NCBI GenBank assembly: GCA_021811615.1
Contig: JAJZNW010000126.1
Span: 1 to 61,905, forward strand
Length of the DNA stretch: 61,905 nucleotides
From: Bacteroidota bacterium
GTDB lineage: Bacteria > Bacteroidota > Ignavibacteria > Kryptoniales > JAKASW01
Direction: 5' to 3'
Position numbers and translations under genes: made by a program. The stretch's first letter is position 1. The number at the start of each line of letters is the position of its first letter. Below, one piece after another: positions 61,625 through 61,905 of this stretch. The notes below the pieces were generated by a model. That model had not been told where the DNA came from. It was given only the letters and a program-made list of their open reading frames with translations, and did not search any database.

Positions 61625-61905
61625 TACTGATCCTGATTTGGAGAAGGAATGGAGGCATTCTGGAATTCAGACCCGTACGATATATGCGGCGTAATGTATA
61701 TGATTAGTTCAGACTTATCGTTTGACTTCGTGGTTGAGGAGAAGAGCGCACCGAGTATGGGTATGTCTCCAAGTATGGGCGTTGCCGTCTTGTTGACAGA
61801 AGTCGTATTCTGGATCATCCCACCCAAGACTATGGTTTCCCCGTTTTTCATTTCGAGTGTTGAGCTTAATGATCGGTGCTCGATAGTCGGAGGGACGTTG
61901 GGCGA
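61624..61905 (-). CDS. Secretin (GspD/PilQ family), C-terminal part, cut by the window edge
   Basis: About 93 codons are visible; the gene continues beyond the right edge. VPPTIEHRS, KNGETIVLGGMIQNTT, TPILGDIPILGALFSS and SELIIYITPHI are the classic secretin C-terminal motifs. It forms the outer-membrane pore. It precedes the platform genes, whereas pilQ usually ends the pilMNOPQ operon. Confidence 0.93.
   Translation of the reverse strand, partial: SPNVPPTIEHRSLSSTLEMKNGETIVLGGMIQNTTSVNKTATPILGDIPILGALFSSTTKSNDKSELIIYITPHISYGSEFQNASIPSPNQDQ

Overview
The window (about 62 kb, moderately GC-rich) looks like a chromosomal segment of a Gram-negative bacterium of the Bacteroidota/FCB group, probably near the Ignavibacteria-like lineages. 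Evidence seen: lipoproteins with lipoboxes, outer-membrane barrels, a DUF5686/carboxypeptidase-regulatory barrel protein, a four-helix-bundle (S23/IVP-type) gene, many weak Shine-Dalgarno sites, GTG/TTG starts, and intergenic low-complexity repeats of the GGAATnATGGAAT kind. The phylum call is inference; no rRNA or ribosomal protein gene is present. Three good -35/-10 pairs (TTGACA or TTGATT, 17 bp, TATATT or TAATAT) are visible.

Layout. 0.5-5.8 kb (minus): serA, a class V aminotransferase coupled to it, and a barrel-SppA fusion. 5.9-10.4 kb (plus): a lipoprotein, accA, a YbgC-type thioesterase, a Trm112-like protein, a four-helix-bundle gene flanked by a 31-bp inverted repeat, and a flippase. 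10.4-15.3 kb (minus): a membrane polyferredoxin, a Tat-type DUF362 protein, a DsbA-like thiol oxidoreductase, a secreted protein and a Cys-rich hydrophobic ORF. 15.4-17.6 kb (plus): a DUF4004/YhbD-like regulator and two bactofilin-like proteins. 17.7-28.4 kb (plus): three SAM methyltransferases, a degenerate HMA-like small protein, a MacA/LolD/FtsX export system, an ABC-2 exporter, an ICMT-like methyltransferase and a NUDIX hydrolase. 28.9-37.4 kb: an ERMP1-like M28 peptidase, an epimerase remnant, a SatP acetate transporter, a CE2-type esterase lipoprotein and a DUF5686 protein.

37.4-50.7 kb (minus) is a complete Kdp potassium locus: an OmpL-like porin and an ICMT-like gene, then kdpF, kdpA, kdpB, kdpC, a second KdpB-like gene, an SMR-like membrane protein, a possible 42-aa ORF, kdpD and kdpE. 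The second KdpB is the most striking item. It keeps the KdpB actuator domain and membrane scaffold, but the DKTGT motif, the GDGTNDAP motif, the nucleotide-binding domain and the TM5 Asp/Lys pair are all gone. It is still an intact reading frame overlapping kdpC.

51.2-54.2 kb (plus) holds a PASTA-domain pseudokinase coupled to a secreted SUMF1/FGE-like protein. 54.4-58.4 kb (minus) is a trans-sulfuration-type PLP enzyme, pgeF and glmS, followed by tRNA-Lys(CTT) on the plus strand. 59.1-61.9 kb (minus) is a type IV pilus/type II secretion segment: secretin (cut by the window edge), a PilM-PilN (GspL-like) fusion, a PilO-like and a PilP-like protein.

Four separate dispersed repeat families, and several long palindromes, lie between genes. 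No CRISPR array, complete insertion sequence, integrase or rRNA gene was seen.
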